This document shows, piece by piece, positions 12,298 through 18,147 of a stretch of 18,147 nt of DNA. The notes under the pieces are model-generated. The model made no database searches. It saw only the letters and a list, made by a program, of their open reading frames with translations, and had not been told where the DNA came from. How positions within the stretch are numbered: the stretch's first letter is position 1; each line of letters starts with the position of its first letter. The stretch comes from Cytophagales bacterium. Its GTDB lineage: Bacteria; Bacteroidota; Bacteroidia; Cytophagales; ES-bin-26. The stretch lies in the NCBI GenBank assembly GCA_014379925.1, contig JACMKY010000228.1:1-18147 (forward strand), in the 5' to 3' direction. Made by a program: the position numbers and the translations under genes.

Positions 12298-14823
12298 TTG
12301 CCACCAACTAAACGCACCCGCGAAGCATCACCGGGTTACGAGGCCATCCTCCGCTGGTTTGGCGACCGGGGCTGGCAGCCTTTTGCTTTCCAGCAAGCAG
12401 CCTGGCAGGCGTACCTTGCGGGAAAAAGCGGATTACTCAACGCCCCCACCGGCAGTGGCAAAACCTTCGCCCTGTGGATGCCCTGCCTGGCCGAATACAT
12501 CAACCAGTACCCGCCGGACTACCGCCAACCCCGCCGGAACGGACTGCAAATTCTCTGGATAACCCCCCTCCGGGCCCTGGCCAAAGACATCCGACTGGCC
12601 ATGCAAACGGCTTGCGACGACCTGGGTGTTCCCTGGCGGGTGGCGGTGCGCACGGGCAATACCTCCACCAGCGAACGGCAGCAGCAACTGCGCCGCATGC
12701 CCGAATGCCTCGTTACCACGCCCGAAAGCCTGCACATCCTGCTGAGCCAAAAGGGCGGCGCGGACCACTTCCGGTCGCTGAAGGCGGTGATCATCGACGA
12801 ATGGCACGAGCTGCTGGGCAGCAAACGGGGTGTACAGGCCGAACTGGCCCTTTCGCGCCTCCGCCCGCTGACGCGGCAACCCCTGAAGGTATGGGGCATC
12901 TCGGCCACCATCGGCAACCTGGAACAAGCCCTGGCGGTGCTGACGGGGGCGGACGCGACCACGGATGAGGCGGCTCCCGGAGCAGCGGCTCCCGGAGTCA
13001 TCCTCCGCGCGGAGGTGCGCAAGCAGACGCGGATTCACTCGGTGCTGCCCGACGACGGCCAGGAAATGCCCTACCCGGGTCAGCTGGGAACCAAACTCAT
13101 TGCCAAAATCCTGCCCGTTATCCGACGGAGCCAGACCACGCTGGTATTCGTCAACACGCGGGCGGCGGCGGAAATCTGGTACCAGCACCTGCTGCTCCAA
13201 GCCCCCGAGCTGGCCGGACTGGTGGCGATGCACCACGGTTCGCTCGACGCGGCCACGCGCGAATGGGTCGAAGAGGCCCTCAAGGAGGGTCGGCTCAAAG
13301 CGGTGGTCTGCACCTCCAGCCTGGACTTGGGCGTGGATTTCGCCCCGGTCGAAACCATCGTGCAGGTGGGCAGTCCGAAGGGCGTGGCGCGTTTCCTGCA
13401 ACGGGCCGGGCGAAGCGGACACCGCCCCGGCGCCGTCAGCCAGATCTACTTCCTGCCCACCCACTCGCTCGAATTGATCGAGGCCGTGGCCATGAAAGAA
13501 GCCGCCACCACCCAACTGACCGAAAGCCGGATTCCGGTGCCCAAGCCCCTGGACGTGCTGGTGCAGTACCTGGTCACGCTGGCCGTGGGCGACGGGTTTG
13601 AAGAGGGATCGCTGTACCAGGAGGTTCGGGGCACCTACGCTTACCGCGACCTGAGCCCGGAGGAATGGGCGTGGGCCCTGGCCTTCATCACCACGGGCGG
13701 CCAGAGCCTGGGGGCGTACGACGAATTCGCGCGGGTGGAAATAACCGGAGAAGGGCGATACCAGGTAACCTCCCGCCAGACGGCAATGCGGCACCGCCTG
13801 GGCATCGGCACCATTGTGAGCGATCCCAGCATCCGCCTTCAGTACCTGGGCGGCACGCGGCTGGGCACCCTGGAAGAATCGTTCGTGTCGCGGCTGCGCG
13901 AAGGCGACGTGTTCTGGTTCGGCGGCAAAAACCTGGAGTTCGTGCGCGTGCGCGAGATGACGGCCTGGGTGCGCCGGGCGGGTACCCGGAAAGGCACCGT
14001 TCCGCGCTGGTCGGGCCAACGGATGGCCCTCTCGCCGCAGTTGGCCGCCATCATCCGCCGGAAGTGGGGCGAGATTGCCGACAACACGGACGACATCCGC
14101 GAAAAGAGTCCGGAAATCCGGGTGCTGGCTCCCCTGCTGGACCGGCAGCAACGCTGGTCGGCCATTCCCCGCCCAGAGGAACTGCTGTTCGAACAACTGA
14201 AAACCCGCGAAGGTTACCACGTTTTCGTTTATCCGTTCGAGGGAAGGCTGGTCAACGAAGTGCTGGCCGCGCTCTGCGCCTACCGCCTGAGCCGGATGCA
14301 ACCGATCTCCATCTCCATCGCCAGCAACGACTACGGCTTCGAGTTGCTCTCCGACCAGGAAATTCCCCTGGAAGAAGCGCTGGCGCAAGAACGGCTGTTC
14401 CAGGCGGCGGGCCTGACGGAAGACATCGAAGCGAGTCTCAACGAAACGGAGATGGCCAGGCGGCGCTTCCGCGACATTGCCAGCATCGCCGGGCTGATCT
14501 TCCAGGGCTACCCCGGCAAGAACATCACCAGCAAACACCTGCAGTCCTCGTCCCAACTCCTCTTCGACGTCTTCCGGCAGTACGATCCCCACAACCTGCT
14601 CCTCCGGCAGGCCTACGACGAAGTACTGCGAACCCAGCTCCAGGAATCGCACCTGCTGGACACCCTGGAACGGCTGCGGGGCCAGCGGATAATCCTCAAA
14701 AAGACCGCTCACCCCACTCCCCTGGCCTTCCCGATTATGATCGAGCGGCTGCGGGAAATCCTGAGTTCGGAAAAGCTGGAAGACCGCATCGCCAAGATGC
14801 AGTTGCAGGTGACGAAGTGGTAG
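12298..14823 (+). CDS. Lhr-type ligase-associated DEXH-box DNA helicase
   Basis: An 841-residue superfamily 2 helicase. Motifs in order: the aromatic Q-like region (WQPFAFQQAAW, 26-36), Walker A APTGSGKT (49-56), TTPESL (140-145), DEWH (167-170), SAT (202-204), TSSLDLGVDF (339-348), QRAGRSGHR (368-376), then a winged-helix part and the C-terminal DEAD-associated domain of Lhr proteins. Family members unwind DNA or RNA-DNA hybrids. This bacterial subgroup is usually encoded beside an ATP-dependent DNA ligase, a metallo-beta-lactamase-fold exonuclease and a phosphoesterase, forming a DNA damage response set. None of those partners is in the window. The start is TTG at 12298: an in-frame TAG at 12274-12276 rules out anything further upstream, and the first internal ATG comes after Walker A. 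An Ala-Ala-Pro-Gly duplication sits at about residues 225-234. Confidence 0.93.
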   Translation: MPPTKRTREASPGYEAILRWFGDRGWQPFAFQQAAWQAYLAGKSGLLNAPTGSGKTFALWMPCLAEYINQYPPDYRQPRRNGLQILWITPLRALAKDIRLAMQTACDDLGVPWRVAVRTGNTSTSERQQQLRRMPECLVTTPESLHILLSQKGGADHFRSLKAVIIDEWHELLGSKRGVQAELALSRLRPLTRQPLKVWGISATIGNLEQALAVLTGADATTDEAAPGAAAPGVILRAEVRKQTRIHSVLPDDGQEMPYPGQLGTKLIAKILPVIRRSQTTLVFVNTRAAAEIWYQHLLLQAPELAGLVAMHHGSLDAATREWVEEALKEGRLKAVVCTSSLDLGVDFAPVETIVQVGSPKGVARFLQRAGRSGHRPGAVSQIYFLPTHSLELIEAVAMKEAATTQLTESRIPVPKPLDVLVQYLVTLAVGDGFEEGSLYQEVRGTYAYRDLSPEEWAWALAFITTGGQSLGAYDEFARVEITGEGRYQVTSRQTAMRHRLGIGTIVSDPSIRLQYLGGTRLGTLEESFVSRLREGDVFWFGGKNLEFVRVREMTAWVRRAGTRKGTVPRWSGQRMALSPQLAAIIRRKWGEIADNTDDIREKSPEIRVLAPLLDRQQRWSAIPRPEELLFEQLKTREGYHVFVYPFEGRLVNEVLAALCAYRLSRMQPISISIASNDYGFELLSDQEIPLEEALAQERLFQAAGLTEDIEASLNETEMARRRFRDIASIAGLIFQGYPGKNITSKHLQSSSQLLFDVFRQYDPHNLLLRQAYDEVLRTQLQESHLLDTLERLRGQRIILKKTAHPTPLAFPIMIERLREILSSEKLEDRIAKMQLQVTKW
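12970..12999 (+). repeat. Tandem 15-bp duplication inside the helicase gene
   Basis: GCGGCTCCCGGAGCA is followed directly by GCGGCTCCCGGAGTC, identical at the first 13 positions. It keeps the frame and codes AAPGAAAPGV, an apparent flexible linker between the first RecA-like lobe and the following strand. It looks like replication slippage in a tolerant loop. Confidence 0.6.
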
Positions 14824-14917
14824 GAAATTGAAGGGCAATGTACGTGGATGAGTTACGGGTCGGCGGTGGGATTTTTTGCCAATCCGGCGCTTTTGCTACG
14901 GTTGGCCACGCGTTCCC

Positions 14918-17077
14918 TCACTCCGGCAGGGCAAAGGCCACGTAGGCGTCGCCCGACTTGGTGCCCATCTTGCCGCCGCCCGCCGCAATCACCACGTACT
15001 GCTTGCCGTCGGCTTCGTAAACGCAGGGCGTGGCGTAGCCGCCGGCGGGAAGCGTAGTTTCCCACAGCACCTTCCCGGTGCGTTTGTCGAAGGCGCGGAA
15101 TTTTTCGTCCTTGGAAGCCCCGATGAAAACCAACCCGCCCGCCGTGGTGACCGGCCCGCCGTAGTTCTCCGTTCCGGTCGGGGAGATGCCCCGCTTGGTC
15201 AGCGCCGCGAATTCCCCCAGGGGCACTTTCCAGGCAAGCTTGCCGGTGGTCAAATCGATGGCGTTGAGCGTTCCCCACGGGGGCTTGATGGCCGGGTAGT
15301 GGTCTTTGGTCAGGAAACGGCTGTAGCCGGTCATGCTGTAGGCCGGAATGGGCACGTCGTCGGCTTCGTTGGCCGCAACTTCCTTAAGCTCGTAGGGATC
15401 GGCCTCGGTTTTCAGGTTCAGCAGGAAAGCCACCAGGGCTTCGCGGTCCGCATCGGCCAGGTGCTTGAACGAAGGCATGGTACCCCGGCCGGTTTTCAGC
15501 AGCTGCGCCACCCCGGCGGGCGGGTACTTTTTGTCCAGCCCCACCAGCGACGGATAGGCGCCGGCGTTGCCCTTCCGGTCGGCTCCGTGGCAGTTGGCGC
15601 AATTGCCCACGTACAGGTTCTGGCCCCGGTCGGCCAGGGTACCGCCCGGGGCAAGTTGGTTTTCCTTCATCGTCACCTTCCAGGGCATTTCGTTGGCGTT
15701 CACGTAGAGCATCCCCGTTTCCGGGTCGAAGGAAGCGCCGCCCCACTCGCCGCCGCCGTCGAAACCGGGAAACAAGACGGCCCCCTGCTCGGAGGGCGGA
15801 ATGAACATGCCGCCGGATTTGAGTTGGCGGAACTGCGGGGCGATTTCGGCGTGGTGTTCGGGGGAGACGTCGATGATGTCGCTCTCCGGGAAATTCTGCC
15901 GCATGAAGGGTTCGGGCAGCGTGGGAATCGGCTGGGTGGGCCAGGCTTGTTCGCCCCGCAGGTCGGAAGGAGGCACGGGCGTTTCCCGGATCGGAAAGAG
16001 GGGTTTGCCAGTTACCCGGTCGAAGAGGAAGACGAGGCCGTGCTTGGTGATCTGCGCCACGGCATCCGTGCGTTTACCGCCGTGGGTGACGGTCACCAGG
16101 TTGGGCGGGGCGGGCAGGTCGCGGTCCCAGAGGTCGTGGTGGACGGTCTGGAAATGCCATTGGCGCTTACCCGTTGCCGCGTCCAGGGCAACCAGGCAGT
16201 TGGCGTAGAGGTTCTGCCCTTTGCGGTAGCCGCCCCAGAAATCGTAGGTAGCCGAGCCGAGCGGCACGAACACGATGCCGCGCGCTTCGTCCAGGCTCAT
16301 GCCCGCCCAGGCGTTGGCCCCGCCAATCCGCCGGTAGGCTTGCGGATCGTCCCAGGTTTCGTGGCCCGGTTCGCCGGGATACGGAATGGTGTGGAAGATC
16401 CAGGCCCGTTTGCCAGTGCGCACGTCGAAGGCGCGGACGTGGCCGGGCGCCGCGTCCAGTCCCTCCGAAAGCCGCATGCCCATAATGATCAGGTCTTTGT
16501 AGATGATGCCGGGCGAATTGGCCACGATGAAGAACTTCTCCTTGTGGTAATCCAGGTCGCGCTGCAAGTCCAGGCGGCCGTTGTCGCCGAAGGTGGGAAT
16601 GGGCTGGCCGGTGGTGGCGTCGAGGGCAAACAGGTAGTTGCCGGCCGAGCAGAGAATCCGTTTGTCAGAACCCGATTCCCAGTAGGTAACGCCCCGGTTG
16701 GTGCCGGCCCAGCCGTTTTCGCCGCCCCAGTGGGTAAACGGATCGAACCGCCAAAGCGGCTTGCCGGTCGCCGCGTGGATGGCCAGCACGCTGATGCGGG
16801 AAGAGGTAGCGTAAAGCACTCCGTTCACCACGATCGGGTTGCACTGAATCTGGGCGCGGTTGGCCGTGTCGCGTTCGCCGGTGTGGTACGTCCAGGCCAC
16901 CCGCAGCTTCGACACGTTGTCGACGTTGATCTGGCGCAGGTTCGAATAGCGGTGGCTGCCGGGATCGCCCCCGTAGGTGGTCCACTGCCGGAATCGCTGG
17001 TCGTTTTCGGGGCGATCGGCGCAGGCTCCCAGCGAGAGCAGGCCGACGAGGCAAAAGACGGGGTGAATGAATCTCAT
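14918..17077 (-). CDS. PQQ-dependent dehydrogenase lipoprotein with inserted cytochrome c domain
   Basis: A 719-residue quinoprotein of the glucose-dehydrogenase type. Residues 1-19 are a lipoprotein signal peptide with lipobox LGAC (C19), so the protein is exported and membrane-anchored. The beta-propeller shows typical signatures: GGDPGSHRYSNLRQIN (36-51), GGANAWAGMSLDEARGIVFV (252-271), HHDLWDRDLPAPPNL (313-327, including the catalytic-type Asp), and repeated W- or L-containing blade ends (TGKPLWRFD, TGKRQWHFQ, TGKLAWKVP, TGKVLWETT). A cytochrome c domain at about 480-560 is inserted between blades, with heme motif C493-A-N-C496-H497 and probable axial M534 in GTMPSF. It would oxidise a sugar or alcohol outside the cytoplasm and pass electrons from PQQ to its own heme and then to the respiratory chain. 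The substrate cannot be read. No PQQ synthesis genes are nearby. It is convergent with the helicase gene. Confidence 0.93.
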   Translation of the reverse strand: MRFIHPVFCLVGLLSLGACADRPENDQRFRQWTTYGGDPGSHRYSNLRQINVDNVSKLRVAWTYHTGERDTANRAQIQCNPIVVNGVLYATSSRISVLAIHAATGKPLWRFDPFTHWGGENGWAGTNRGVTYWESGSDKRILCSAGNYLFALDATTGQPIPTFGDNGRLDLQRDLDYHKEKFFIVANSPGIIYKDLIIMGMRLSEGLDAAPGHVRAFDVRTGKRAWIFHTIPYPGEPGHETWDDPQAYRRIGGANAWAGMSLDEARGIVFVPLGSATYDFWGGYRKGQNLYANCLVALDAATGKRQWHFQTVHHDLWDRDLPAPPNLVTVTHGGKRTDAVAQITKHGLVFLFDRVTGKPLFPIRETPVPPSDLRGEQAWPTQPIPTLPEPFMRQNFPESDIIDVSPEHHAEIAPQFRQLKSGGMFIPPSEQGAVLFPGFDGGGEWGGASFDPETGMLYVNANEMPWKVTMKENQLAPGGTLADRGQNLYVGNCANCHGADRKGNAGAYPSLVGLDKKYPPAGVAQLLKTGRGTMPSFKHLADADREALVAFLLNLKTEADPYELKEVAANEADDVPIPAYSMTGYSRFLTKDHYPAIKPPWGTLNAIDLTTGKLAWKVPLGEFAALTKRGISPTGTENYGGPVTTAGGLVFIGASKDEKFRAFDKRTGKVLWETTLPAGGYATPCVYEADGKQYVVIAAGGGKMGTKSGDAYVAFALPE

Positions 17078-17259
17078 GGTTGATAAAGAAGTAGGTGGAC
17101 GAAGACGGCGACCAGCGGATGGAGGCGGAAGATACGGAATCGGCCGTTTATCCGCACGGTGCCGAGGAAGAAGCGTCCGAAGTCTGAACGGTGATTTAGG
17201 TGATTGAGATGAGAAAGTTTGAAGGCTGCCTCCTTCCCGATTGTCATCCCCGCTTGTCG

Positions 17260-17274
17260 GGCAGGCAGGCAGGC
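17260..17274 (+). repeat. Short GGCA tandem run in an intergenic inverted element
   Basis: GGCAGGCAGGCAGGC follows CCCCGCTTGTCGG in a stretch starting GTCATCCCCG. In many Bacteroidota genomes such 'GTCATCCC.gc..gggcaggcagg' segments recur between genes as degenerate repeats. I can only show this one copy here. Confidence 0.35.
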
Positions 17275-17313
17275 TCCCGCTTGGCGTAAAGCTGACAACC
17301 CGGGCGTTTTGTA

Positions 17314-17508
17314 AACCCCTCGGCCCGGACGGTGGCGGCGGAAGGGCTGGGACTAGTGGCGATGCAGACGCTGACGCTCCAGAAGGTGGAGGAGTTGACC
17401 TTGTACCTCATCGAGCAGAATAAGCAGTTGCAAAGCCTGAAAAAGGAGAATGCCGATCTCCGGCGAGCCAACCAGGAGATCAAGGAAAGTTTCCGTAAGT
17501 TGAAGTAG
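17314..17508 (+). pseudogene. C-terminal remnant of a large surface/tail-type protein
   Basis: An open frame after an in-frame TGA at 17293 reads NPSARTVAAEGLGLVAMQTL, then TLQKVEELTLYLIEQNKQLQ and a charged coiled coil ending FRKLK with TAG at 17506-17508. The '(P)SA.EVA..GL.LG.M...LLQKVEELTLYLIE' pattern is the conserved C-terminus of large exported Bacteroidota proteins related to phage tail-fibre-like or cell-surface repeat proteins. Here only the last 60 or so residues remain; the N-terminal region and signal peptide are absent. A GTG at 17332 or ATG at 17362 could still start a 58- or 48-residue coiled-coil peptide, so a small live gene is the alternative. It ends 22 bases before the next lipoprotein gene on the same strand. 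Confidence 0.6.
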
Positions 17509-17530
17509 GTACATAACCCCTACCATCACG

Positions 17531-18085
17531 ATGAAAAAGCCCTTAATTCTACTCCTACTTCTGTTCAGCGCCCTGACGCTGACTCAGTGCTCCTGGCTAT
17601 TTGGTAAGAAAGATGACGAGCTAGAACTGCCACCCGCCACCCAAGAAGGCAAGGGTACGCTTGGGTTTATGCTCAACGGCAAGCTTTGGGTGCCAAAGGG
17701 ATTTACCGGGAGATCTAATTCCAGTTTGTCTTACGATCCAGGCCTCAACGGAGGATTACTTACCCTTTCTGCTTATCGAATTGAGGGTGATGAAGGTCAA
17801 TATATAACAATTTATTGCGGAGGGGTAACTCAAATTGGTGCCTACGCTTTGAGCCGGCCAAATCCGCCCGGCGGAGTAGTCTACTTCAATTCAAACACTC
17901 GAACCAATACCGCGTGTGACTACGGAGATGGGAGTATTGTCAGCCAACAGGGTACGCTCACCATCACCCGATTCGATCTCACCAAACACATCATTGCCGG
18001 GCGTGTTGAGTTTACCCTCATCCATCCCGAATGCGATACCATTCGCGCCACCGACGGCCGCTTTGACATGGAACTTCAACCGTAA
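17531..18085 (+). CDS. DUF6252-like lipoprotein
   Basis: A 184-residue exported lipoprotein. The signal peptide (MKK, then a leucine-rich core) ends at lipobox LTQC with C20 as the lipidated residue, followed by a short acidic spacer (KKDDELE). The mature part opens with LPPATQEGKGTLGFMLNGKLWVPKG, cut here at 'LPPATQ...G.NG..W.P', which is the hallmark start of the DUF6252-like family of Bacteroidota lipoproteins. It continues as an all-beta-looking domain with late cysteines (about C95, C129 and C168). The function of the family is unknown. Both this gene and the next partial frame code exported proteins and follow closely on the same strand, so they may form one transcription unit. Confidence 0.8.
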   Translation: MKKPLILLLLLFSALTLTQCSWLFGKKDDELELPPATQEGKGTLGFMLNGKLWVPKGFTGRSNSSLSYDPGLNGGLLTLSAYRIEGDEGQYITIYCGGVTQIGAYALSRPNPPGGVVYFNSNTRTNTACDYGDGSIVSQQGTLTITRFDLTKHIIAGRVEFTLIHPECDTIRATDGRFDMELQP

Positions 18086-18096
18086 CTCCCTCTCCC

Positions 18097-18147
18097 GTGA
18101 AAAACCTTGCCCTTTTGCTGACTTTGGTCGGCTACGTTTGGGCTTTC
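18097..18147 (+). CDS. Start of an exported protein gene (partial)
   Basis: GTG at 18097, 11 bases after the lipoprotein stop, opens a frame that runs to the window edge for 17 codons: MKNLALLLTLVGYVWAF. This is a typical start of a signal peptide: a lysine followed by a hydrophobic core. The product cannot be identified. The short spacing suggests co-transcription with the lipoprotein gene. Confidence 0.6.
   Translation, partial: MKNLALLLTLVGYVWAF

Noticed and set aside
12433..14838. An 801-codon open frame antisense to the helicase gene.
   Set aside because: Same cause. The sense strand carries all helicase motifs and the antisense product has no recognisable fold or start context.
14824..14917. 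A possible bidirectional terminator between the convergent helicase and PQQ dehydrogenase genes (GGATT/AATCC around 14872-14888).
   Set aside because: The stem is only five bases with an A/T-rich loop, and neither strand has a proper T-run after it.
14876..17083. A 735-codon open frame antisense to the PQQ dehydrogenase gene.
   Set aside because: It mirrors a GC-rich gene with strong codon bias. The translation is rich in Gly, Val, His and Arg with no domain, while the other strand has complete family motifs.
1..18147. CRISPR arrays, toxin-antitoxin pairs, phage or transposase genes, or a clear new defence system.
   Set aside because: No regularly spaced repeats, no paired small toxin/antitoxin frames, and no transposase or defence-effector motifs were seen. 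The helicase fits a housekeeping repair family.

Overview
The window looks like chromosomal DNA of a GC-rich Bacteroidota bacterium, most likely Cytophagales close to Spirosoma or Larkinella. I infer this from the protein families: tandem-domain UspA proteins, a PQQ dehydrogenase lipoprotein with an inserted cytochrome c domain, a ligase-associated DEXH helicase, a DUF6252-like lipoprotein and a 'KVEELTLYLIE' C-terminal tail. Starts generally lack a clear Shine-Dalgarno sequence, and several genes begin with GTG or TTG. No rRNA, tRNA, CRISPR array, transposase or phage gene was found.

Layout: (1) 1-1342, plus strand: the end of a cation P-type ATPase, a hairpin, a six-helix HdeD/DUF308-like membrane protein and a 68-residue single-helix protein. 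(2) 1558-4390, minus strand: a soluble CZB-PAS-PAS histidine kinase and, downstream, a single-domain response regulator. (3) 4836-9624: a zinc alcohol dehydrogenase (minus) divergent from a phosphoketolase gene (plus) that overlaps a class I fructose-bisphosphate aldolase gene by 8 bp. The divergent region holds a palindrome and a plausible Bacteroidota-type promoter. (4) 9687-10925: a decayed universal stress protein gene (plus) facing an intact tandem UspA gene (minus). (5) 11191-12042: an AT-richer NmrA-like NAD(P)-binding protein. (6) 12298-14823: an Lhr-type DEXH helicase, convergent with (7) 14918-17077, a PQQ-dependent dehydrogenase. (8) 17314-18147, plus strand: a C-terminal remnant of a large surface-type protein, a lipoprotein, and the first codons of another exported protein.

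Sections 1 to 4 read as a stress and low-oxygen metabolism island: cation pump, HdeD-like protein, redox- or zinc-type sensor kinase with regulator, alcohol dehydrogenase, phosphoketolase plus aldolase, and two Usp genes. Similar gene sets occur in low-oxygen or stasis loci of other phyla; a shared role here is inference. The right half is a mix of unrelated genes with signs of decay and transfer. I did not find a clearly new multi-gene system. The points most worth checking are the UspA wreck, the sensor kinase and regulator pair, the repeats and palindromes upstream of the stress genes, and the truncated tail.
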